Below are positions 25,620 to 41,425 of a stretch of 64,000 bases of DNA, piece after piece. Positions within the stretch are counted from its first letter, which is position 1, and each line of letters starts with the position of its first letter. Under the pieces are notes generated by a model that was not told where the DNA came from, searched no databases, and saw nothing but the letters and a program-made list of their open reading frames with translations. The stretch comes from Himantopus leucocephalus (lineage: Eukaryota; Chordata; Aves; Charadriiformes; Recurvirostridae). A program made the translations under genes and the position numbers. The stretch is from NCBI GenBank assembly GCA_003993805.1, contig RSEF01000001.1, positions 75,554,206 through 75,618,205 of the forward strand. The letters are read 5' to 3'.

Positions 25620-27716
25620 GTAAGTAAAACTAACTTTTGCTTTTCCTGCTTTCTACTGGTTTTGTTCCTTACTTTGTGAAGTGGTATCTTCACGCATCTG
25701 CGGGACACAGTGGTGATTCTAGGAGATACTGCCAAACTTGTCAGATTTTAGTCAGTCATCTACTAAAAATCAAGATCCTTTTTCTTAGTTTCATACTGAA
25801 ATAAGGCACAAGGACTACTGACAGTATTTCACTCAGAAGTACCTATCTGATTGCTACCTACATATCTCGAGCCATAAAACATAAAAGCAGAAAGAAAAAA
25901 AGTTCAACCACATGATTATACTACATCCATCAACATCAACCCTGTCAGCTCAAGGTTCTCTTTCCTACACTTTGTTGCACTACTCTGCTTTGCTTTATTG
26001 TAAATCTTTCAACTGATGAGGTTTGCATCTTATTTGTGAAAAGCTCCCTTTCACCACGGGACATGTGGAGTTTTTCTGGTGGTATTTGTTTTTCTGTTGA
26101 CTTAAAGCTTTTTAAAATGTGAAGCACTCCCCAGGTGGTCATCTGTGAGTTTCCACTGGAAAGGCTGACCAAACTCATGGAAGTTGGTTGGTGAGGTCCC
26201 AGTCCATTTCTACCTCTTCAGTAGCAGCACAGCTGCCCCCATATCTCTGAATTCAAAGTCAATTTTATAAAACCTAAGTTAATTTTCAGAATAACTGAAA
26301 CAAGTGAGCAACTCTGTCCTTCAGCTTATCTAAATAATGAGCAGTAATGTAAATTCCGGAATGCAGATACGCATACATGCTGTCTATATGCATCTCTGTG
26401 CAAAGAGTTGCATACATGATTGTATTACTACAATCCGTGGATTTATTTGTACGTAGGTGTAAGCACAAAAAAAACACTTGTATCATCACATGGTCACGTG
26501 CATGCACATCTGTGCACAAGTACATACAAAAGTGTGTGGGATAGCTAATGATTTAATGACAACATGAATGCCCAAGTGTTGTGCCCATTTTGACCCTGGG
26601 AAGATCATTTCTTGTCCCAAATCCACTGCAAAACACACAACCCTTAATAAATGTTTGTGCTAGCTAGACTGGGTGCCTTTATAAATTGCATCGCTAGAAC
26701 AGCCTGTTAACATGTTGCAAAATTTTTGGCTGGCGTGTGGTGTTCACATTGCCTGGCTTTAGTTCTTACAGAAGCTGAACCCTGACCTCAAGCATAGCCA
26801 TAGTTTATCACTAGAAATAATACATAAGAGAACACTAGCCAAGAAAAGTTCTCTTTTCCTGTAATGTTGTGTATTTGTGTGTTTCTTTAGAGACAAACAC
26901 ACGCATGCACACACATATATATGTATATAATATCTATATAAAACTATTAGGTTTATTATACAGTGGCAAGTGTTGCCTGGAAACTGGTTGCTATGCAAGT
27001 TAAATTCTGAAGAGTAGGAGGTGTGTAATTAGCTTTAAATATCTTCTGTGGTTAGTAATTACCCTCAGAAATCAGTGACACAAGGGGATGTGTTCATGCA
27101 AGGCAAACTTTAAAAGGTCTGTTGATTAGCAAATGGTATCCTTAGTTCCAGGCATGAAGGTGCGATGCGGAGGTCCCCTAAGTTTAGTTTTTCTGTTTAG
27201 AGTTAGCCCTCGTACTGGGCTTACTCCTGCATGTAGCTGAATGTTGGAAATGTTCCATGGATTTTATTTGACCTCACCTCTCCAAGGACTTAATCCAAAG
27301 GTCCATGGCATATAGTGTGTATCTTTTCATTGACTATCCTGAGGCTGGGCAAGGTCCCATTGCAGGCCACAAGTGTTAAATATAAGAACAATAATTATTT
27401 TTGTGGGAATTGGGCTGAAAAACCTCTCAGGATAGCTGGGTTGGATGTCTTAATCAGATTAAGACATTGCTTGAAGAGGTTTATTCACCCCTAAATGTTG
27501 CAAATTGGTTTAGGAATAACTTTATTCCTATAGCTAAAGGAAGGATGATCACAACTGTCGACTCAGATGAGAATAAGAGAACATTTCTCAGAACTTTGAA
27601 GTTATTCTCTACCACTCTTGAACAATAAATCAAGACTAGAGTCTCTCTTGACAGAGATTTGCAATAGCCTAGGGATCCCTATCTGAAAAGAACTTTTCCT
27701 TCTCCAATCTTTCAAG
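25620..27716 (+). other. CACNA1C: Intron 11
   Basis: GT-AG intron of 2,097 bp. It holds a TG/CA/TA alternating patch at about 26855-26945 and otherwise unique-looking sequence. No repeat family was recognised. ORFs of up to 79 codons on the minus strand are unrecognised. Confidence 0.8.
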
Positions 27717-27877
27717 TCGTTACTGGCGCCGATGGAATCGATTCTGCAGAAGAAAGTGCCGTGCCGCTGTCAAGTCCAATGTTTTCTACTGGTTGGTGAT
27801 CTTCCTTGTGTTTCTCAACACCCTTACCATTGCCTCTGAACACTACAACCAGCCAGACTGGCTCACGGAGGTCCAAG
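27717..27877 (+). CDS. CACNA1C: CACNA1C exon 12 (end of I-II linker, IIS1)
   Basis: This 161-bp exon encodes the basic stretch [20 protein letters not shown] followed by [20 protein letters not shown], the first transmembrane helix of repeat II, and the extracellular turn [14 protein letters not shown]. The acceptor is ttcaag and the donor CAAG|gtgagg. It begins with the third base of Ser and ends with the first base of Asp. The Asp in QPD replaces Asn in the mammalian protein; otherwise the match is essentially complete. Confidence 0.97.
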
Positions 27878-28686
27878 GTGAGGAGAGGCTGATGGTTCTG
27901 TTTATTGCGGTCGGTGTCAAAAAAGGGGGCTGAGGGAGGAGCTGATGCATTAGACCACGCAATGTAAAAGGAGCACACACAGCTCTATGTAGTCCTCTGT
28001 CTGTGGAGGATCTTAAAGAATATAACGAAATATCTGCCTACAATGGGAGAAATCTCAGGGAAAACACAAGTTCCTCGTTTCCAGCCAAAGCAGTGTTCCA
28101 CTGGGTGTAGGTGAAATCAGGATCTTATGCTAAATATATGTTTGCAGCAACTGGATTTCTGATTTATGGATGGCTAGTGGGAGCCACAGGTTCTCCAAGG
28201 TTTTCCCTGAAATGGCATTTATGATAAATTCTAGTTACCAGGGAGTTGAGGAAGGAAGAGTGATTTGAAAAGTTCTTCCGTCTGCAGAACAGTTGAATCC
28301 TCACTGGAGGTGAGAGCAGCTGAAAGGCTTAATTAAGCAACAGTAGGTAGCACAGCAGCTCTTCTATTCCCACTCTCATCTGCAGATGACAAGTATGATG
28401 GGAGGTTGTGCACAGGAAGGCATGTCCCTCCCATGGAGGTTGTGTGGTTGTGTAATATATTGCAGCTGTATGTGCGGTACATAAGAATTGCTGTAAGCAT
28501 CTTCATAAAACATTTCTGTGAATGAGATGCCCATGCTTTTGAAGTCCATTCTTTGACCCAAGCTGATATGAAGTTAATCATTCAGACTGATCCCAGAAGG
28601 GGTTTCTTATAGGCAAGGGCCAATGATTAGCTGTGATGAGCTTTTGACTAAGTTTCATTAATCTGTTTCTGTTTGTCTTTCATGAG
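27878..28686 (+). other. CACNA1C: Intron 12
   Basis: GT-AG intron of 809 bp with no recognised repeat. The acceptor has a good pyrimidine tract (ctgtttctgtttgtctttcatgag). Confidence 0.85.
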
Positions 28687-28912
28687 ACACTGCCAATAAG
28701 GTGCTGCTAGCTCTTTTCACGGCAGAGATGCTGCTGAAGATGTACAGCCTTGGTCTCCAGGCCTATTTTGTGTCCCTCTTCAACCGCTTTGACTGTTTCA
28801 TTGTGTGTGGAGGAATCCTGGAAACGATTCTGGTTGAGACAAAGATCATGTCACCACTGGGCATTTCGGTGTTGAGATGTGTTCGACTCCTAAGAATATT
28901 TAAAATCACAAG
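28687..28912 (+). CDS. CACNA1C: CACNA1C exon 13 (IIS2, IIS3, IIS4 voltage sensor)
   Basis: This 226-bp exon encodes [20 protein letters not shown] (IIS2), then the S2-S3 loop with [12 protein letters not shown] (IIS3), and [17 protein letters not shown], the domain II S4 helix with positive charges at every third position (R,R,R,K,R). The S4 charges sense membrane voltage and drive pore opening. It starts with AC after acceptor catgag and ends AG|gtactt, so the last Arg codon is completed in exon 14. One conservative change (Ile for Val in CFIVCGG) is visible relative to the mammalian sequence. Confidence 0.97.
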
Positions 28913-31900
28913 GTACTTTTGTGCTTCTTTGGGAATGAGTGGGTTACTGTTCAATGCACAACATATATAGGTACAAGTCACTCACATCCCTGTTTTTTCA
29001 CTTTTCCTATCACTAATTGGGTAGTGGGAGTGCTAGGTTGACAGTCCTTATCTTCTGAAGTCTGTGGCAGGATGGGGAGGGCTGTAGAGACTGGATATCC
29101 CTGATGTGAGTAGTAAGGATTGGTGAGGAGTCTGGCGTAGGGGGCTGGAGACACTTGATACCATGCAGATTGTTAAACTGAAATCTGGAAGGATAGTGTA
29201 AGCTGAGCTTGGGCTTTTGGGTTCTCTGCAAAAGACAAAGTGAAAACAAACAGGAGATAGCCTTGTGACCTTTTCTGTTGCTTTATGGTGATGGAGAGGA
29301 GCCTGAAAGATTGCTTTGAGCCAAAACAACATTTGACTGAGGAGCCCATGCCAGCTTCAGTAGACTCAACAGTGGCCTGAGTGGGAGATACTGTCACCAC
29401 CAGCAGCTATAGGCAAAGGATGTTGCCAGCCTCTCTCCTTCAGAGGAGTCCAGCATGAAGCAGCAGCTTTATGAAGAAACCAGACTTTTCCAGACTCCAG
29501 TCTCCCCTCTTTTTTCTTTTCCTTCTTTGTGCTCTCCCTCTGCATAAAGGCACAGTGGTGTCTATTAAACAGTTGCTGCTTCCTGCAGTCAGGTACCTTC
29601 AAAACACCAGCTTGGTTTGGCAGGAGTTTTTCAGCTTGAGGGGAGGTTGTAGGAGAGGTCAGCTCCCAACTTACCCAGATGGGAGCTCTTGGAACAAATC
29701 TATCCAAGTGCTCACCCGAAGCAGCACAGGGCCTGCCTTTTCCCTTGTGGGCACCAGTCAGCACCTTATAAAAAGCTTGACTGAGGTGGTGAAAGAGTGC
29801 GTTTTCTGCAAGCTCAGCTATGAAAATGTCCCTAGAATTGCTATAAACTCCCCCAAAGGAAATTTCTGACAGATTTGAGATAAAAAACACAGTACGTGAA
29901 AAAAAACAAGACCAAAACTGGAAGGCAGTCAAGATGGCAGAGCTGTGAGGCAGAAAAAACAACAGGCTTGGACTTGTGCATCGTACAAGATTTACCCTTA
30001 AAGCTTCTGAGCCTCAACTCTCTGGCAGAGAGGATGGGTTTCAAGGTCAGATGGCAGAGACAGAAAATCAGTTTACAGTCTCAAAGAGACAGGCCAAAGC
30101 AAGCCTACAACTATTAAAAAAGAAAAAATGGTGGTCTGTTTAGCTGTGTGATCATAGAAGAGGGAGAAATCTTCCAGCTAACAAAGAGTTTCCAGCAAGA
30201 AAGGTGTCTTTGACCTTTCAGAAATAGTGGGGATCTCTGGCCTGGTGACTGTTTTTCCTTTATCTTTGGGTCCAAAAGCTGTCATCACTGAGTCCCAGGC
30301 CTGGTTTCTGAGGAAACCAGTAGCTGTTTCAGGCATTGGGTAATCAGATACACCCAGGGCAACATACCAATAACTATAAAAGCATAAGCTTCCACATAGC
30401 ATCTTGGAGAGGTCATTGTTTTTTCAAGACATTTCTCCACTCCTACACAAAATATATAACCTAGCTAAGAGAATTCTCTAATAGAAAGGCAAATGCTGAG
30501 AGAATAGCATTAAGACTTTAGGAAGCTTGAGCTATTGGAGTACTCAAATATTCCTAAAGCTTCTGGCAGAGATGTAGTGTTGGAAGCAACAAGCAGTAGG
30601 ACTAGTTATGTTTACCTTCATTCTGCAGCAAAACTAAAATACAGTTTTGCATGGAAGAAAATGTTACCTGAAATGTGTCTCCTGCAATTTGTACAGGGGT
30701 CTACGTGTAAAGCACAGAGCTGAGGAATAACTCATAATGAATAATGTATTAATCAGATTTTGCCTTCTTTCCTGTTCCTAAAATATTGGCAAGTAGGTTG
30801 CAGTAGTCTCAGATTTATCTGTGTTTTTTAATTATTCATAATTTTCTTCATGATTTTTCCCCTCCGTGGGTGAAGTTCACCCTCATGTGGAAGGCCCTAG
30901 CACAAGCCTCCAAAGCAGTATTTTAGGCCCACTCATGTCTTACTGCAGGAGAGAATATTCTGGCATTAAAGCAAAACTTTTACCTCTGATGTTCTCCAGT
31001 AAAATATAAATTTGTCCACTATTCACTTAGCTCTAAATACAATGATGATTTATTGACCACATTATCAATACTGGTGGAATACACCACCTGAGTGCAATGA
31101 TAATACAGAAAGATACAATCCTAGAAAGCTGGGAGAAGTAGGAGGGATGATAGTATAATGTTTTATGTCAAATAGATATTCATGAGCAGTGACATGGGGA
31201 CATACAGTGGAGACGGAAATAGTGATAATCAAGGCCATTAAAAAGGCACAAAGCAGGAAAATTATTCTGGTGGGAGTATATCAGTAGGTAGCCTAATCGC
31301 TATATATTTGTATGGATTTTTCATGGTAAACACCAAGCATAAACAAATTCTGGGTGCGTCAAGATGATACACTTCTAGGAAAAACACAAATACAGCTCCT
31401 TAATATAGTAGAAACAAATAAAGACACCATCAGATGAACAATGCATCATTTTAGAAACCACATTTAGAATTTCAAGAGCAAACATTTCTTCCAAAATTAT
31501 AAATACATTTCAGAATCATGTAGTCTTGTTCATTAGACAAGCAGACAATATAATCTGTTTGGTTTATTCTCCCTAATTTTTACAGAGCTGTGCAGAAAGT
31601 CTCCCTTTGCTATGAGAAGACAAATTATTTTCTCTTTATAAATAGTCCTTTACTGCTTTATAAATCCCTATATTTAATCCTTTATACTTAAAAAGTAAAT
31701 CAATGTATTTGCAACAGCATACTGAAGTTTGGCATTTCATACCTAATCCTGCCACTAGATATGTCACTGTAGGGAGGAGAGACAGGGCACCTGCTTTTTG
31801 TACCTGCTTTCAAAATGGTTTTATATTGGATGAACAGTGTGGGAAGCTTTCCTACAATGAGACTGCCAGCTGTTGCTACTGTTTTAAGCTCTGCATCTGT

Positions 31901-31984
31901 GATTGCCAGTATCATAAAGACATAGTGGAAAGCAATGGAGAAGAGAGGGAAGAGAATAAAAGAACACATTAAGTTCTAATCTAG

Positions 31985-32150
31985 TTCCGCAGCTGATTTT
32001 TGTGTGAGATGTTGAACAAACCATTTAGCTTCTCTGCATCATTTCTCCATTTTGAAACAGGGATCATAATCACGTCCTACTCACTGGGGTTTTGCAGTGC
32101 CTCATTCACTGGCATCCTCAAGGGTCTGAGATTTGCAAGTGGGAGATGTT
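31985..32150 (+). repeat. MIR SINE fragment
   Basis: The stretch 'tgtgtgagatgttgaacaaaccatttagcttctctgcatcatttctccattttgaaacagggatcataatc...cctactcactggggttttgcagtg' follows the MIR order (tgtgaccttgggcaagt..cttaacctctctg..cctcatctgtaaaatggggataata..tacctcatagggttg). It is diverged but co-linear. Confidence 0.65.
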
Positions 32151-32548
32151 AACAAGCACATTCATTCCCTATAAGTCTGAGGAAGCAGCAGTGCTTTCTG
32201 CCATACCTCCCATTATATGCTGCCTGGTCCAAAACCTCTGATTCCATCCAGCAGTGCCATGAGATTCATTGTAACTGTTTTTTTCTTTGTAGTATATTAA
32301 CCAAAGAGGACAAAGTAGTGAGAGAGCTTTTGTCTGGGCTTCATCCATTCCTGACTTAAAAGCTTTGTGTTTCATTGAGTAACCCCAGATCTGACTTTGA
32401 GGGGGTGTTCATGTTATTTCTGCAGCCACCTAATGTGACAGATGGTAACCTCAGTTCAGGCTTCTAGGACACTAAGATAAGACAATTGTGATTTTCACAT
32501 CCCAGTCAAGTCAAACCTTCCTTATCCTCTCCTTTTTCCCTTTTCTCT

Positions 32549-32572
32549 CCCCCCCCCCCCCCCCCCCCCCCC
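32549..32572. repeat. Poly-C tract, 24 nt
   Basis: Twenty-four uninterrupted C residues follow a C/T-rich lead. Such tracts can form i-motif or, on the other strand, G-quadruplex structures and are prone to sequencing error. An unresolved base follows at 32601. Confidence 0.9.
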
Positions 32573-34752
32573 GACCTGGAATGAAGGCAAAATATGCATT
32601 NCTGTATTTCTAGCTAACACTCAGGGCACAGATAAAATGGCACTAATCTTATCACCAGGTCATCTCTGTTAATTGCTTTAAGTTTGATAGTTACATAAGA
32701 AACTGAATCTCAGGTATTGAGCCATCTGCAAGAAATGCAAAGCTGATAAAAGTCTGTGCAGTTGCACTCTGAGATAGCAAGGCATTTAAGCTTTAAGTGA
32801 GTCATTGAGACTATTCAGATGGGTAACAGCTCTACTGTATGCTTCTTAAGGGCACTGCTAGGAAGACCTAGAAGATGCATGTGCTGGCTGACATTGGAGG
32901 GCTTGGAGAGATATTCTGGACCCCATCAGTTTCTGGTTTAAGGATGTTAAAGTCAGTTGAGTTTCATCAGAAACGAAGTTTTCCCTTTTCCTGTGTCACT
33001 TTCCCAAAGTGTGAAAGTATGCGAGCTGTAAGCGTAAACGCAAATACAGCGAGCTGTTACATTGCACATTCAGTGCCGACATTTGGTGGCACTGAGCCCA
33101 CAGCTTCCATGCCCTTACCTTTGGTCTGTAGTTTTTCATTGCTCATCTCTTTAATTGCAGTTAAACTTTAAAGCATTCTAGTTTTCTCTGAAGTGCTGAA
33201 GCGGGGCTGGAGGGAAAACATCGCAGTTCGCTTTGAAGCTCAGCCCTTGGAGATGAACCAGTTGCTGAACTTCAGAGGACATGGTGGTGTCCCTCTGCAG
33301 ATCAGATTGCTAACCTTCATAAAGCGGTTGGGCTGCTCAAACATTCCTGTCTTCCATGGGACAAGGAAATTCTTCTTTTTACACTAACATTTTAAAAATA
33401 TTAATTTAACTGGGATTTTAAGAACCCTTGTCTCTAATGGCTACACTACCTTCAGAACAGATTTGTATGTTGAAGGATCAGAATTCCTCAAAGGAGCAAG
33501 AGCACTAGACATGTCTGCCATCCTTCTCAAGTGGAACTTTTTTCTCTGAGGAAAATATGGCTAGCAATTCAGTCTTCTGAGGAAAGAAAAGTTCAATGTT
33601 ATGGGCTTTGGGAGAAGGCAGTAGAGGATGTTGGCCAGGGTGGAATCTCAAAGCATGGTGGTAGGCCACAAGAGATGGTTCTAGAAGGAAGACTTAGAGA
33701 TCACAGGCAAACATTATTGGCTTGCTGACCTCTGAAACTTGTTGTAGCTTGCTAGTAACGTGCATTCAAAATGAGGTGATTGGAAGATGACAGTTAATCT
33801 TCAGCCCAGTCTGAAAGCTCTGTCAGACTCAAAACTGCATAAAAGAGAAGTGGTCATGACCAGCTAAGCAGTAGACTAGGAGCAGATGCAAGACCAACGT
33901 GGAAGTTGCTTCATGGGTGATGTGGTGGATTCTTTGGATTTTTTTTCTAAAGCCTTTTTCCAACACATGGCTACGCTGCAGGCTGGCAAAGAATGCAAGC
34001 GAATGGACGTGCTGCAGTGGAGCATGTATCTGGCATCTCTTTGAACCCTAAAGTAGGACCACAAGGGCAAGAAGATCCTTTCTCTGCATCATACATCAGT
34101 CTGATCTGGGCACAAGCCTGAATACACCAGGAGAGCAGGTCTTATCCATCCTCTCTCTTGAATGAAGCCCTTCCAAAATGTTCTGCAGCCTGTTTGAGGA
34201 AGTATAGTGCATTTGATACTCAAAAAGGCAGTGATGGTGTGCTCTTCCAAGAGCAAAGGAAACTCTGGACTTTATGGATGTAGATCTGGCATCTCTTTTA
34301 GGGTCCATGTAAAAGGATCTTCAATATCTTTCTCATTCCTCTCAATCCCAGAAAGCTTAGCAACCTCTACCTATAAGTGAGCCCAAGCACATACTCACAC
34401 GCACCAGATTTTGGACAAGTTTGTATTTGCATCCAAACTGTTTCCCCATCTGCTCTTGTTAGTTATTACAGGCCATTCTCTGGAGTGAGGTATTCTGACT
34501 GCTATAACATCTGTGAGTGTTGTAATGAGGTTGGTTAGAATGTAACTCACTGAAGCAGCAAGAACTAATCACTGTATATTGATATAAGATTTACAGAGCC
34601 TTAGATGGAGAGTGCTGCAATAATCTTCTGGGTGTGCATATGGGGTGGGGGGTGGAGGGAATTGTGTATGTACACGTGTGGTAGTAAAATTACTCATTAG
34701 CTGCAGTAGGTCTCATTATCTTAGGGAAGCACATCAATGATTCACTGCTTAA

Positions 34753-39248
<4,496 letters not shown>

Positions 39249-39369
39249 GACTGCTAGTCCTGAAAAGAAACAGGAGATAGAAAAAACAGCTGTGGAGGAG
39301 GAGACAAAGGAGGAGAAAATCGAGCTGAAATCGATCACTGCTGATGGAGAATCCCCGCCTGCTACCAAG
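39249..39369 (+). CDS. CACNA1C: CACNA1C exon 17 (II-III loop)
   Basis: This 121-bp exon completes Arg and encodes [20 protein letters not shown] then [20 protein letters not shown], in the cytoplasmic loop between repeats II and III. The acceptor is actgttag and the donor AAG|gtaagg, phase 0. The loop is more variable than the membrane segments: [15 protein letters not shown] here corresponds to ELVEKPAVGESKEEK in mammals, while both flanks are conserved. Confidence 0.96.
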
Positions 39370-39496
39370 GTAAGGTCTGCTGCCAGCCAGAGCTCTCTGT
39401 GCAGTGATGGCATGAACAGCTTGGGTTTCTGAGGGAATGAAAACCCTCTGCCTTGTCTGATAAAGGCTTTGCTGCCTCTCCTTCCATTTCTGTCAG
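39370..39496 (+). other. CACNA1C: Intron 17 (short)
   Basis: GT-AG intron of 127 bp without repeats; the acceptor is ctgtcag. Confidence 0.9.
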
Positions 39497-39566
39497 ATCA
39501 ACGTGGATGATTATCAGCCCAATGAAAACGAAGAAAAGAGCCCATATCCCACAACAGAAGCGCCAG
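39497..39566 (+). CDS. CACNA1C: CACNA1C exon 18 (II-III loop)
   Basis: This 70-bp exon encodes INVDDYQPNENEEKSPYPTT then EAP, plus the first base of a codon, in the acidic centre of the II-III loop. The acceptor is ctgtcag and the donor CCAG|gtatat. It aligns to mammalian [20 protein letters not shown] with several changes and no length change up to the junction with exon 19. Confidence 0.95.
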
Positions 39567-40109
39567 GTATATGTATCTTCTTCCTCTTATCCCTGATTTG
39601 ACAAAGAGAAGCTCCAGTTGCTAATGCACATAAAGCCAAATTGTGGTAGCAGGTATGCCAAACATGCAGTGCTTTCATGATGCGCTTCTCCGTGTTTGCA
39701 CAGGTGTGGACTGGGCCCTTTGCAGTCCCTATACTGATTAGTCATATTTGATTTGGTTGTCTGTAAAGCTCTGTATTTGGAAACAGAGAACCAAATCAAA
39801 TGATGTACAAATCTCTGTATATGAAAATATACATATGACTTTGTTTTCAGTACTCAATGGTCAAGGGAGACTCACAACAGATACTTATGAAAGGCAAAGT
39901 GCTGAATGCCTTTTTGCACTTTTTTCTAATCAAAAAAGACAGTGTGACTTATTAACATAATTCTAAAGGCATGAGATGTCAGTCTAGAATTTAAAAAAAA
40001 AAGCTAGAGCATTAGTTAGGCTGGTTTTCAAGTCAGTTGGACCTAATTAACTTCATCCTCAGATACTCAAAAGATTGGCTGAAGAAATCTCAGAACTTTG
40101 AGCAGTTTT

Positions 40110-41425
40110 TCTTCAAGAGATCCTGAATGGGGGTTGGGGCTGGAGCAGAAGAATTATAAGCTAGTCAGTTCAACTTCCATTCTTGGAAAAGCGCTGGAAC
40201 AAATGATTAAACAAACTATATGACTGCAAGATAAGGAGATGACTAGCAGCCAGCATAGATTTGCCAAGAACAAATCACGTCAAACCACCCTTATTTTCTT
40301 CTAAAAAGGGCTGACAAGACTTGTAGACAGGAGAAAAGTAGATGTCATATTGTTTAGGTTTGCTAAGGCTTCTGACTGTCTCTTATAACATTTTCATAAG
40401 CCGGCTAGAAAAGCATGGTCTAGATGATTAAGAGAGAAATTGGTCAGACTCTTTACATGGAGAGTAGTGATGGCCGAAGTGAGGTTCTACAACCCAAGGG
40501 CCTGTCCTGAGTTGAGTTCAGTTCATTGTTAATGACCTGAATGATGGAAGAGGAAATATGCTTATTACATTTGCAGATGACATGAAGCTAGGAAGGAAAG
40601 GAAGTATGCTGGAGGGCAGCATTAGAATTCAAAGAGCTCTTGAGGAACTGGATAAATGGTCTAAATAAAATTGAAAGTGCCAGACTCTACACATAGGCAG
40701 GAATAAACAACTCACAAATAAAGGATCTTAGGTGACAGCTATTTAGGTAACAGTCCTTGAGAAAAGAATCTGAATCTTGTGATCACAAGCTCAACAGGTG
40801 CCAACAATATTTTGCTGTTTTTCAAAAGGCAAGCAAGTAGTGAGATTTATAAACAGTGAAAACATGACCCTTTAGTCCAGTTATGGTTTTCTTCTAAATG
40901 GCCAGTGAAAGCCAATGAGAGCAAAGCAATTGTTTTATTTTGTTCACCATTGATAAGATCTCAAGTGGGGTATTGCATCTCATTTTGGGTGCTCTGCTTA
41001 GAAGTGGGGCTGAATTGGAAGGAGTGTAGAAGAGCATAGTGAAAACAATGCTAGTAGGAAGCAAGAACTATGATTGAAAGAATTGTGATCGTTTGAGCTA
41101 GAAGAGGCAGGAGAAACATCTTCAAATGCATAAAAGCCTATTACAGGTAGGAGGGGAATTATCTCCATTATGAAAAACTAACAAATTTAAGATTCACAGC
41201 AGGAGAGAATTTTCTAACGGTGAGGCTAGAAAAGATCATGAAGAAGGTTGTGGAAGCCTAGCATCACTGAATGTTGTTAAAAACAGGTCAGAAAAATATC
41301 TGCCAGAAAAGGCTTAGATATAATAATTAGTTGATCCTGGCTTAGCAGGGGCATGAACCAGAGGGCCTTTTGTGACCCTTTCCTGCTCTGCCCTTCTGCG
41401 TTTCTATGATTATGTAACAGGCTGT
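40110..41425 (+). mobile_element. Ancient CR1 LINE remnant (RT region to 3' end)
   Basis: Word order follows CR1: 'ggaaaagcgctggaacaaatgattaaa', 'catagatttgccaagaacaaatcacgtcaaacca', 'tgttaatgacctgaatgatgga', 'ttacatttgcagatgacatgaagctagg' (the FADD-type region), 'gaggaactggataaatggt', and a 3' part ending 'tttctatgattatg'. The frame is destroyed by stops and indels. High divergence points to an insertion that predates the avian CR1 copies here. Confidence 0.8.

Noticed and set aside
29366..29962. 198-codon ORF on the minus strand in intron 13, opposed by a 132-codon ORF on the plus strand
   Set aside because: No domain, signal or family resemblance; the two overlap on opposite strands, which is typical of chance open frames. 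No splice or promoter evidence.
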